DNA from: Bacteroidota bacterium
GTDB taxonomy: Bacteria; Bacteroidota; Bacteroidia; Cytophagales; Cyclobacteriaceae
Direction: 5' to 3'
DNA length: 64,000 bases
Assembly (NCBI GenBank): GCA_023412765.1
Contig: JAEZBX010000349.1
Location: 1 to 64,000, forward strand
Shown here: piece after piece, positions 51,841-59,402 of the stretch
How the letters are laid out: every line of letters starts with the position of its first letter
Position numbering within the stretch: position 1 is the stretch's first letter
Program-made: the position numbers and the translations under genes
Notes under the pieces: model-generated
The model's input: only the letters and a program-made list of their open reading frames with translations
Database searches by the model: none
Told to the model about the DNA's origin: nothing

Positions 51841-52729
51841 CTTTCACCTCTTTCTTATTCAAGATATAAACCGCGGCGATTCCCAGTAGACCGCCAATGA
51901 TGGTGTGCATTTCAATCACTTCCCCAAGAAATATCCATGACCCCAGCGCAGCGGAGAACGGCACCATGAAAATGAAGCTGCTTGCCCTGCTTGCACCGAT
52001 CTTTGAAGTGGCAACGAAGTAAAACGTGGTGGCTATCGACGTGGTGATGGTTGCACTGAAAAAGAGATTGCCCCAAAACAAGCCATCTGATTTTTGAAAT
52101 GTCGAAGCCGTTGTCGATACACCAGCAAACAAGAACATCAGGCACGTGCTGATCCCATACATCCACAAGCTGAAAGACAACGAAGAGCCATATTTGCCTG
52201 CCTTCGCAGTGAAACGTGAAAGTACTGCCCATGAACAGGCCGCGAGAAGGAAATATATATTTCCAGCCTTAAATATTTCGTCAGCTTGTGTTGTGAGTTT
52301 TAATAAAACCACACCTGCAATCAATCCGAGAGCGAGGCCGATCGCTTCATTCCGGGTAGGCTTTCGTCGTGCGAGCACGATGGTAATAGCGTAAATAATA
52401 ATAGGATTTAAAACTGTGACAAGTACTCCGCCTGCGCCTGCCTTTCCCACACTTACACCTTTGAAGAAAAGGAATGTATAAAGCGAAATGAGAACGGACG
52501 AAATAAGGAGATCCCAAAATCCCGCTGTCTTGATCGTCAGCTTTTCCTTTATTAGAGGTAGCAAGACCAGCAACGAAACGAACGTCAGCGCAAATCTGAG
52601 GAACGAGATCGTTAATGGATCCCCGTATCCAGTCAGAATTTTGCCTGACGTCCAACTGATTCCCCAGCATATCATGCTGAGGATCATTCCTACAATAAAG
52701 ACGGTGTTAGTTACTGGTTTCTCGTTCAT
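51809..52729 (-). CDS. EamA/DMT-family transporter
   Basis: 306 residues, ten helices in two EamA repeats. First repeat MICWGISWTSGKILTGYG and LRFALTFVSLLVL; second repeat WAVLSRFTAKAGK with PFSAALGSWIFLGE. Exporter of small metabolites as a rule; substrate unknown. It lies 81 nt downstream of the outer-membrane protein gene on the same strand as the AEP transaminase and CDP-alcohol transferase genes, so it may belong to that operon. Confidence 0.92.
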   Translation of the reverse strand: MNEKPVTNTVFIVGMILSMICWGISWTSGKILTGYGDPLTISFLRFALTFVSLLVLLPLIKEKLTIKTAGFWDLLISSVLISLYTFLFFKGVSVGKAGAGGVLVTVLNPIIIYAITIVLARRKPTRNEAIGLALGLIAGVVLLKLTTQADEIFKAGNIYFLLAACSWAVLSRFTAKAGKYGSSLSFSLWMYGISTCLMFLFAGVSTTASTFQKSDGLFWGNLFFSATITTSIATTFYFVATSKIGASRASSFIFMVPFSAALGSWIFLGEVIEMHTIIGGLLGIAAVYILNKKEVKATDQPRQKYR

Positions 52730-52810
52730 AATTTGGGCTTCAATGTTGAGCCCGACAGAAGAAATAAACCTGGTTTTTCGGTCAGGTCGGTTAGAAACTT
52801 AGAAACGGAA

Positions 52811-53524
52811 TTACCTTCTTCTTCTTTTTTTCGCAGGACTGCTGCCTTGCCCTGAATCAAAAATTACTCCTATAGAGAATTCCAAACCAGTAAGATCGAT
52901 CTTGGCATCCGGATATTGTACTTGTTTTGTTTCTATTGTCGTTGTTCCACCCGTATACGTCCCGTTGAGTGGAAACTTTGAATCTCCCATCAGATAATTA
53001 CTTTCCAACGAAATGCCTACCTGCTGGGTTACGTAAACTGTTAGCTCAGCTCCGAAGAGGTAGCCCCATCCCGGTTTGTTATCGAATTTGAAATCACTAT
53101 TGGCAACTTGCCAGTTTTCAAATTTTCTTATGGCCTTATCAAAGTTGCCATAGTTAATCTTTTGACCAAAGCCGTAAAAACCAAATACACCTCCCTTGAT
53201 ATCAAATTCTACCGACGAACCTTTTAATTGAAACACAATTTCTGCTGGTACGAGGATAGTGAAATTCGGTCCGACCAGAGCATCCTTTGTTTCGAAAGGG
53301 AGATCCTTGACATTGAGCCCTGACATTCGATACAGCGATGCGCCTGTCTCAAGCGCAATAAAGCGGTTTAGATCTACGCCGAGACCTCTGATTGAAAACG
53401 GGCTGATAGGAGTTGAGAAATATCCATCCTTCGGAATAAAGTAGGAAAATGATAGTCCGAACTGTTGCCCAAACACTGACGTTCCAGTCAACAAAAAGAA
53501 AAATAGGATCGTGTATCGCATCAC
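52811..53524 (-). CDS. Predicted outer-membrane beta-barrel protein, unknown function
   Basis: 237 residues. Signal peptide at 1-19 (ending SVFGQ) followed by alternating hydrophobic strands (FGLSFSYFIP, FTILVPAEIVFQLKG, YLFGAELTVYVTQQVGISLESNYLM, GLEFSIGVIFDSGQ) as in small OmpA-like or porin-like barrels. The end is unusual: after the last strand comes SPAKKRRRR instead of a terminal aromatic residue. The start is 7 nt after the stop of the AEP transaminase, so it is probably in the same operon. No family recognised. Confidence 0.75.
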   Translation of the reverse strand: MMRYTILFFFLLTGTSVFGQQFGLSFSYFIPKDGYFSTPISPFSIRGLGVDLNRFIALETGASLYRMSGLNVKDLPFETKDALVGPNFTILVPAEIVFQLKGSSVEFDIKGGVFGFYGFGQKINYGNFDKAIRKFENWQVANSDFKFDNKPGWGYLFGAELTVYVTQQVGISLESNYLMGDSKFPLNGTYTGGTTTIETKQVQYPDAKIDLTGLEFSIGVIFDSGQGSSPAKKRRRR

Positions 53525-53531
53525 GGACGGT

Positions 53532-54635
53532 CTAAGTGGACTGGAATGTCAGATAGTTTTCTAATTCTTTCAAAAAATTCTCTATGTCTTCCTTATAAAG
53601 ATCACCTAAAACTGAAAGCCTGAACGTAGCCTCACGCGCGCCCTTCCCAGGATATATTGTGTAACCCCTTTGATACAAGTAATCATGCATGGCATCGAAG
53701 TCATACCTTGGGTCGGTTGGCTCTTTTATCGCAAGAAGTATTTTTGATTGTTGTTCAGCCGGGAGGAGGAACTCGAAGTTTAGTTTCTTTAATCCATTAT
53801 ACAACGTGTTCCAGTTCAGCTGATATCGATTCCAGCGGGACATTTCTCCTTCAGCAAAGTATTCGTCTATTGCTTGACGCAAAGCATACGCGACCTGTAC
53901 CGGAGGTGTGAATTGCATTTGCCCTGTTTTCTCGAATCCAACAAATTGATTGTAGAGGTCGAAGTAAAAAGAGCGTCTCTGCTCTTTAAGCTGAGGCAAT
54001 AGCGCTTTCTTAAAAATCACGAAAACCATTCCTGGCATTCCCTGGATGCATTTGTTCGAAGAAGAAATTAAATAACCAGCATCCCACTTTCTAATATCGA
54101 TTGGAATACCGGCATAGGAACTCATACAATCAACGATCACTTCAACCCCATACTTCCTCGACACAGTGCAAATCTCGTCCACCGGGTTAAGCATCCCGGT
54201 AGTTGTTTCGTGGTGTACTACAGCAATGTGACTTACTTCCTTGTTCGTTTTTAAAAGGTCTTCAACCTTTCTTACGTCAGGGTAATCGCCGTAAGGAATT
54301 TTGTAGAGAACGACATCAATACCAAATGTAGTCGCAATATTTGCCATCCGCGCTCCATAGGCACCGTTATCAATCACTAACAGCTTTTTGTTTTTTGGAA
54401 CTGCTGATGTGATGGCTGCCTCGAGTCCGCCCGTACCACTCGCTGTAAAAAGCGCTGCCACATAGTCTGTTTCCCCGTGGACAACTTTAACCAGGTCATC
54501 CTTAATGGTATCCAACAACTTTCCGAAGTCTTTTTCTCGCGGGCAAATGTCCTCCACAACTAATGCCTGCTTCACACTGTCGGTGGTCGTAGCAGGCCCC
54601 GGATTGAGCAATATCTTCCTGGTTACGTGCTTCAT
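53532..54635 (-). CDS. phnW: 2-Aminoethylphosphonate:pyruvate transaminase
   Basis: 367 residues, class V aminotransferase. N-terminus ILLNPGPATTTDSVKQAL with the PREKDF segment typical of PhnW; VHHETTTGMLNP; Asp169 in VIVDCMSSY to hold the PLP ring nitrogen; and PLP lysine Lys195 in SSSNKCIQGMPG. In a biosynthetic setting it works towards amination of phosphonoacetaldehyde to 2-aminoethylphosphonate, the product of the PEP mutase and decarboxylase encoded on the other strand. The start overlaps the CDP-alcohol transferase stop by 4 nt (ATGA). An alanine:glyoxylate-type activity is less likely given the neighbours. Confidence 0.9.
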   Translation of the reverse strand: MKHVTRKILLNPGPATTTDSVKQALVVEDICPREKDFGKLLDTIKDDLVKVVHGETDYVAALFTASGTGGLEAAITSAVPKNKKLLVIDNGAYGARMANIATTFGIDVVLYKIPYGDYPDVRKVEDLLKTNKEVSHIAVVHHETTTGMLNPVDEICTVSRKYGVEVIVDCMSSYAGIPIDIRKWDAGYLISSSNKCIQGMPGMVFVIFKKALLPQLKEQRRSFYFDLYNQFVGFEKTGQMQFTPPVQVAYALRQAIDEYFAEGEMSRWNRYQLNWNTLYNGLKKLNFEFLLPAEQQSKILLAIKEPTDPRYDFDAMHDYLYQRGYTIYPGKGAREATFRLSVLGDLYKEDIENFLKELENYLTFQST

Positions 54636-55624
54636 ATTTTTGTGCGCAAGTTAAGCCAGACCCAGTACACTTTCAAAACTGAGAATGTTCGTATGACAAG
54701 GATAATGATATTGACCGACAGCCATGCCGTTAGAATTATGAAAAGATATTCCTGGTAGTCAAATCCCGGGATCAAAAGAAGTAGCATCCCTAAAGGCGTG
54801 ACATAATCGGGCGATTTTTCAATTCCGTCGATAAGATGCCCGTGCATTATTCTTCCAATGTATAAGCTGGCGTATAACGTGATCAGTACAAATATTTTCA
54901 TAGGTGAAAAGAAAAAGATACCGAGCAGAGCTATTATCGTTATCAAAAATGTAAAAGTGAGAAAACCAGCCCTAACCTCGGGTATACGTTTCCATGTCTT
55001 GTAAAAAGTAATGGCGGCACCAATCGCTGACGAAATCAGCAATAGTTCGATAACCGAAAAACCTGCGAAGACACGATACACAAGCATAGCATTGACTGCG
55101 GGAATAGCCGACAAGGCGATGAGCAATGCCGAGAGTAAAACGCCCTCCAATGAACCTAATTTTTCGAACGTTAGCCATCCCGTTTTAAACTGCTCGTAAA
55201 ATACAGCCATATGCGCCCAGTATGAAACGACAATTACTCCAGCAACGACGCCTTTATGCGTGATTCCAAAAAGCACCAGCATAGTGAACATCATGATGCC
55301 GTTGTTAAAGGCATCGAGATAGTGATCGCAGAATTCGCCCAGAGCAGAACCTGTACCGGTTCGTTTTGCCTGCATACCATCCAGGTGATCACCGATTAGG
55401 TATAGGATAAAACCGATGGAAACAGCCAGGGGTGTAAATAGTCCAAGCAGTTCGGGGTTTAAAGCAAGGTAAAGGCTTACGTAAACGAATGCATTGGAAA
55501 CAAATGTTATAATGTTAGCAGGAATTACCCAGGGAATCATATTGATTAGCGGCGCTACGATCCACTTTTTGAAGGAGGGGGTAACCAACGAAAAATCATG
55601 ACAGCGGTACTGGTACGGTCTCAT
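54632..55624 (-). CDS. CDP-alcohol phosphatidyltransferase, likely phosphonolipid head-group transferase
   Basis: 330 residues, about nine helices. The CDP-alcohol phosphotransferase motif DGx2ARx8Gx3Dx3D is present at residues 82-104, with Lys in place of Arg at position 87. The surrounding TGTGSALGEFCDHYLD resembles eukaryotic choline/ethanolamine phosphotransferases (which have GELFDHGLD) more than bacterial phosphatidylglycerophosphate synthases. In this cluster the likely donor is CMP-2-aminoethylphosphonate and the acceptor a diacylglycerol or ceramide-type lipid. First gene of the minus-strand operon, divergent from pepM. Confidence 0.85.
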   Translation of the reverse strand: MRPYQYRCHDFSLVTPSFKKWIVAPLINMIPWVIPANIITFVSNAFVYVSLYLALNPELLGLFTPLAVSIGFILYLIGDHLDGMQAKRTGTGSALGEFCDHYLDAFNNGIMMFTMLVLFGITHKGVVAGVIVVSYWAHMAVFYEQFKTGWLTFEKLGSLEGVLLSALLIALSAIPAVNAMLVYRVFAGFSVIELLLISSAIGAAITFYKTWKRIPEVRAGFLTFTFLITIIALLGIFFFSPMKIFVLITLYASLYIGRIMHGHLIDGIEKSPDYVTPLGMLLLLIPGFDYQEYLFIILTAWLSVNIIILVIRTFSVLKVYWVWLNLRTKI

Positions 55625-55847
55625 TACGGCAAAGCAAGTAAAATTAAAATTCTAAATGAATTGCGAGGATCAGCATTTAACTCACTAACATTTCTCATGT
55701 ATTGTATAACCCGATTCATATTGTTGTCTTAAAGCGGAATTCCCTGTTACATACATGACTGGATTCGAGGTAAATAGCTGAATGGCTCACAATAAACTCA
55801 GGGTCGAAATTTTAGGCGAAGATTAAGAACATATTACGATAACGTTG

Positions 55848-55855
55848 TATTTTTG
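55848..55855 (+). promoter_or_regulatory. Candidate -7 element of the pepM operon
   Basis: TATTTTTG matches TAnnTTTG 28 nt before the pepM ATG. No good TTG is present 19 nt upstream, so confidence is limited. It overlaps a TTG that might otherwise be read as an earlier start. The rest of 55625-55882 (divergent region) shows no repeat or RNA gene. Confidence 0.4.
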
Positions 55856-55882
55856 GCGGCATTTTTAAAGGCACTTTTTAAC

Positions 55883-57481
55883 ATGAAGAAAACAACTCAG
55901 CTGCGTTCAATGGTCAATTCGCCTGAAATGGCATTTCTGATGGAAGCGCACAACGGCCTCTCGGCGAAAATTGTTGAAGAAGCTGGTTTTAAGGGAATAT
56001 GGGGGAGTGGATTGTCCATATCCGCTGCGCTGGGCGTGCGCGACAATAACGAAGCATCCTGGACGCAAGTGCTGGATGTGCTGGAGTTCATGAGCGACGC
56101 TACGAGCATACCGATATTACTGGATGGCGACACGGGTTATGGTAACTTCAATAATATGCGCAGACTGGTGAAGAAACTGGAACAGCGAGACATCGCAGCT
56201 GTGTGTATTGAAGATAAACTGTTCCCCAAAACGAATTCATTCATTGGTGGCGAAAATCAGCCGCTTGCTGATGTGGATGAATTCAGCGGGAAAATAAAAG
56301 CAGCAAAGGATACGCAGATGGATGACGACTTTATGGTGGTCGCGCGCCTTGAAGCATTTATCGCTGGTTGGGGACTTGATGAAGCTTTGCGACGTGCGGA
56401 TGCCTATCACAAGGCGGGCGCAGATGCAATTTTATGTCACAGTAAAAAAGCTGATTCGTCCGACATTGATGCGTTTATGAAAGAATGGGGTAATCGTTGC
56501 CCGGTTATTATAGTTCCCACTAAATATTACTCGGTTCCTACCGATCATTTCAGAAAGATTGGAATAAGCACGATCATTTGGGCTAATCACAATGTGCGCT
56601 CTTCGATAAAAGCGATGCAGGAAACTTCTACGCGAATTTTCAAAGAGCAGACACTGATTAATGTAGAGGGAAAAGTTGTCAGCGTAAACGAGATCTTCCG
56701 GTTACAAGGCGCCGACGAATTGGAAGCTGCCGAAGACAAGTACTTGCCGACGACAGGAAAAAAAGTGAACGGAATTATTTTGGCGGCAAGCCAGGGTTCG
56801 CTTGGTGATCTGACGAAAGATACACCAAAGACTTTACTGGAAGTAAATGGAAAGTCATTGCTGAATACGCAAGTTGAAGAGTTCAATCAGCAAGGCATAA
56901 AAGATGTGACCGTGGTGCGCGGGTTCAAAAAGGAGAAGGTCAAACTTAACAATATCAGCACCGTTGACAACGATGATTTTGCATCGACTAAAGAGCTTTA
57001 CTCACTATATCTTGCGAAGAACCAAATCAAAGAAAATACACTGATCAGCTACGGTGACATTATATTCAAACGTTATGTCTTGCATGAGCTGTTAAATGAT
57101 CAGAACAATATCACGATAGTTGTTGACGCAGACTGCGAAGAGGAAGGTGTTGATAAGGACTTTATCGCTGCTTCCGAAAAATACGACAGGACAAACTACC
57201 TCGGGACGTCTGTATTCAAAAAGATGGGTACAGATTTGAAGAAGACTGAAATTTTTGGTGAATTTATTGGTCTGTGGAAGGTGAACAAGACAGGTGCAAC
57301 GCAAGTGGTAAACGCATTGGAGAAATTGAGCAAATCAAAGGATTTTAAGTCAATGACCTGCGCGGACCTGTTTAATGAAATTGCAAAGGAACATACGATA
57401 GCTGTCAAGTATATCAGCGGCGCTTGGTTAGATGTAGATACTTTGGTTGATTTACAAAACGCTGGAAAACTTCGTCTTTAA
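55883..57481 (+). CDS. pepM: Phosphoenolpyruvate mutase fused to a nucleotidyltransferase
   Basis: 532 residues from ATG at 55883, giving the usual MKKTTQLR beginning; an in-frame TTG at 55853 would add ten residues with no family similarity. Residues 1-290 are PEP mutase: LLDGDTGYGNF (Asp81, Asp83), the diagnostic EDK-x5-NS motif (EDKLFPKTNS, 110-119), and SKKADSSDI. It rearranges PEP to phosphonopyruvate, making the C-P bond. Residues about 295-532 are a nucleotidyltransferase with GIILAASQGSLGDLTKD and TPKTLLEV (Lys316). Such fusions are linked to nucleotidyl activation of phosphonates, here probably 2-AEP to CMP-AEP. Its N-terminal glycine loop is degenerate. The decarboxylase gene follows after 12 nt. 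Confidence 0.93.
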   Translation: MKKTTQLRSMVNSPEMAFLMEAHNGLSAKIVEEAGFKGIWGSGLSISAALGVRDNNEASWTQVLDVLEFMSDATSIPILLDGDTGYGNFNNMRRLVKKLEQRDIAAVCIEDKLFPKTNSFIGGENQPLADVDEFSGKIKAAKDTQMDDDFMVVARLEAFIAGWGLDEALRRADAYHKAGADAILCHSKKADSSDIDAFMKEWGNRCPVIIVPTKYYSVPTDHFRKIGISTIIWANHNVRSSIKAMQETSTRIFKEQTLINVEGKVVSVNEIFRLQGADELEAAEDKYLPTTGKKVNGIILAASQGSLGDLTKDTPKTLLEVNGKSLLNTQVEEFNQQGIKDVTVVRGFKKEKVKLNNISTVDNDDFASTKELYSLYLAKNQIKENTLISYGDIIFKRYVLHELLNDQNNITIVVDADCEEEGVDKDFIAASEKYDRTNYLGTSVFKKMGTDLKKTEIFGEFIGLWKVNKTGATQVVNALEKLSKSKDFKSMTCADLFNEIAKEHTIAVKYISGAWLDVDTLVDLQNAGKLRL

Positions 57482-57493
57482 AAAATTTTCGAG

Positions 57494-58621
57494 ATGCTCA
57501 ACACAAAGAAATTCGGCGATGAAATGAAAGCACTGGGCTTTGACTTCTACTCCGGTGTTCCCTGTTCGTTTTTGAAAGCTTTGATCAACTATGCGATCAA
57601 TGAATGTGACTATGTAATGGCGGCAAACGAAGGCGACGCGGTAGCAATTGCATCCGGTGCAAGATTAGGTGGAAAGAGGTCCGTTGTATTAATGCAGAAT
57701 TCGGGATTGACAAATGCGACATCACCTTTGACATCTTTGAATTTCACTTTCAAACTTCCTGTGCTTGGTTTTGTGAGCTTACGCGGCGAACCTGGTGTGA
57801 AGGATGAACCGCAGCACGAGCTCATGGGTCAGATCACCGAAAAGATGCTTGCACTAATGAAAGTGGAGTGGGCATATTTGTCGGACGAAGAAAGTACGGC
57901 GACCCAGCAGCTGCAACAGGCTAATACCCATATAGAGGAAGGTCGTACCTTCTTTTTCGTCGTGAAGAAAGGAACATTTGCGGACGTGAAGTTAAACGCG
58001 CAGCAGCTGAAACAGGTGTCTAACGTGAAATTGAAAAAATCATCAGCAAAGCAAAGTCTTCCAATCAGAACACAAGCATTAAAAGCAATCTCAGATCTCG
58101 CTGATAAAGATACTGTGTTGTTGGCTACAACTGGAAAAACCGGCAGGGAGCTATTTGAAGTTGGCGACAAGCAGAATAACCTTTACATGGTAGGATCAAT
58201 GGGATGCATAAGTTCTCTTGGCCTTGGATTGGCGTTGGCGCGGCCTGACAAAAAAGTTATTGCAATTGATGGTGATGGCTCGGCTTTGATGCGCATGGGC
58301 TCATTTGCTACAAATGCTTATTACCAGCCAGGAAATTTGCTGCACATTCTCCTTGACAACAATGCCCATGATTCTACGGGAGGTCAAGCTACGGTCTCCC
58401 ACATTGTAGATTTTGCGTCCATGGCTTCTACCGTCAGTTACCCGGTTTCTCTTCAGGTGAATTCATTGTCGGAATTAGAGGATGCAATCAAGCAATGGAA
58501 AATGGAAAATCAACTTACCTTCATTCATTTAAAAATATCTCAAGGATCGCCCCCAGAACTGGGAAGACCTACTGTTAAACCCTTTGAGGTTAAGGACAGG
58601 CTTATAAAATTCATCAGTTGA
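57494..58621 (+). CDS. ppd: Phosphonopyruvate decarboxylase
   Basis: 375 residues, thiamine-diphosphate enzyme. The pyrophosphate/Mg site is DGDGSALMRMGSFATNA; the pyrimidine-binding half begins FYSGVPCSFLKALINYA with the catalytic Glu in AANEGDAVAIASGA. SLRGEPGVKDEPQHELMG and DNNAHDSTGGQ are typical of phosphonopyruvate decarboxylases. It drives the unfavourable PEP mutase step by removing carbon dioxide to give phosphonoacetaldehyde. It lies 12 nt after pepM, and its stop overlaps the next start by one base (TGATG). Confidence 0.94.
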   Translation: MLNTKKFGDEMKALGFDFYSGVPCSFLKALINYAINECDYVMAANEGDAVAIASGARLGGKRSVVLMQNSGLTNATSPLTSLNFTFKLPVLGFVSLRGEPGVKDEPQHELMGQITEKMLALMKVEWAYLSDEESTATQQLQQANTHIEEGRTFFFVVKKGTFADVKLNAQQLKQVSNVKLKKSSAKQSLPIRTQALKAISDLADKDTVLLATTGKTGRELFEVGDKQNNLYMVGSMGCISSLGLGLALARPDKKVIAIDGDGSALMRMGSFATNAYYQPGNLLHILLDNNAHDSTGGQATVSHIVDFASMASTVSYPVSLQVNSLSELEDAIKQWKMENQLTFIHLKISQGSPPELGRPTVKPFEVKDRLIKFIS

Positions 58622-59367
58622 TGAGCGTAAGCGTTGGCACTGGAGTGATATTGGCAGCTGGGCTTGGTTCCAGGTTGAAAGATCGTACAAAGGAAAAGCC
58701 GAAAGGATTCATTGAAGTGGATGGCAAATCCCTTATTGAACGTTCTATATTAAATTTACTGGGTGCTGGGATTCAAAAAATCATTATCGGTACTGGATAC
58801 CTTCACGAACATTTTGATTCACTGCGGGAAAAATATCCGATTCAAACCCTGCGAAATCCAGATTACGCTGAGACCGGCAGTATGTATACTTTGTATTTGC
58901 TAAGGCATTTGATCGAGGAGCAGTTCTTACTTCTGGAAAGTGATCTGCTTTACGAGAGCAATGCGATTGGTCACCTCCTGAACGACCCACTTGATAATAT
59001 CATTCTCGCCAGTGGAGCGACAAATTCCGGAGATGAAGTATTTATTCAGACATCTTCATCATTTCAACTCCAACAAATGAGTAAAGACCGGGCCGTGCTT
59101 CAGAATATATCCGGGGAGTTGGTGGGCATATCTAAGCTGTCTCAAACGGCATTACAGGATATGTCGTCATTCGCTGAACAAAAATATAAAAATGGAGAGC
59201 GATCCATGCACTATGAGGACGCTCTTGTGGGCATTGCGGGTCGGCGCCATCTCCATGTCAAGGTAGTGGAGGATCTCATCTGGTGTGAAATTGATGACGA
59301 CAGCCATTTAAAACGCGCGCTGGAAATTATTTATCCCAAAATAAAAGCCAAGAACCTTGAAGGTTGA
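58621..59367 (+). CDS. LicC-like nucleotidyltransferase
   Basis: 248 residues from ATG at 58621. Intact nucleotide-binding signature VILAAGLGSRLKDRTKEKPKG, then FIEVDGKSLIERSI, NPDYAETGSMYTLYLL, and LLLESDLLYE holding a metal-binding Asp. Similar to CTP:phosphocholine cytidylyltransferase (LicC) and to the cytidylyltransferases of phosphonate clusters. With the nucleotidyltransferase fused to pepM, this makes two activating enzymes in one operon. It might be the true CMP-AEP synthase, or might activate a second alcohol. TGATG coupling to ppd. Confidence 0.87.
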   Translation: MSVSVGTGVILAAGLGSRLKDRTKEKPKGFIEVDGKSLIERSILNLLGAGIQKIIIGTGYLHEHFDSLREKYPIQTLRNPDYAETGSMYTLYLLRHLIEEQFLLLESDLLYESNAIGHLLNDPLDNIILASGATNSGDEVFIQTSSSFQLQQMSKDRAVLQNISGELVGISKLSQTALQDMSSFAEQKYKNGERSMHYEDALVGIAGRRHLHVKVVEDLIWCEIDDDSHLKRALEIIYPKIKAKNLEG

Positions 59368-59402
59368 AATAGACTAATACACAACGTTATCGCTACTGCG
59401 GT

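Noticed and set aside
55853..55882. TTG start ten codons upstream for pepM
   Set aside because: The added residues do not match the family, and the TTG lies inside a likely -7 promoter element.
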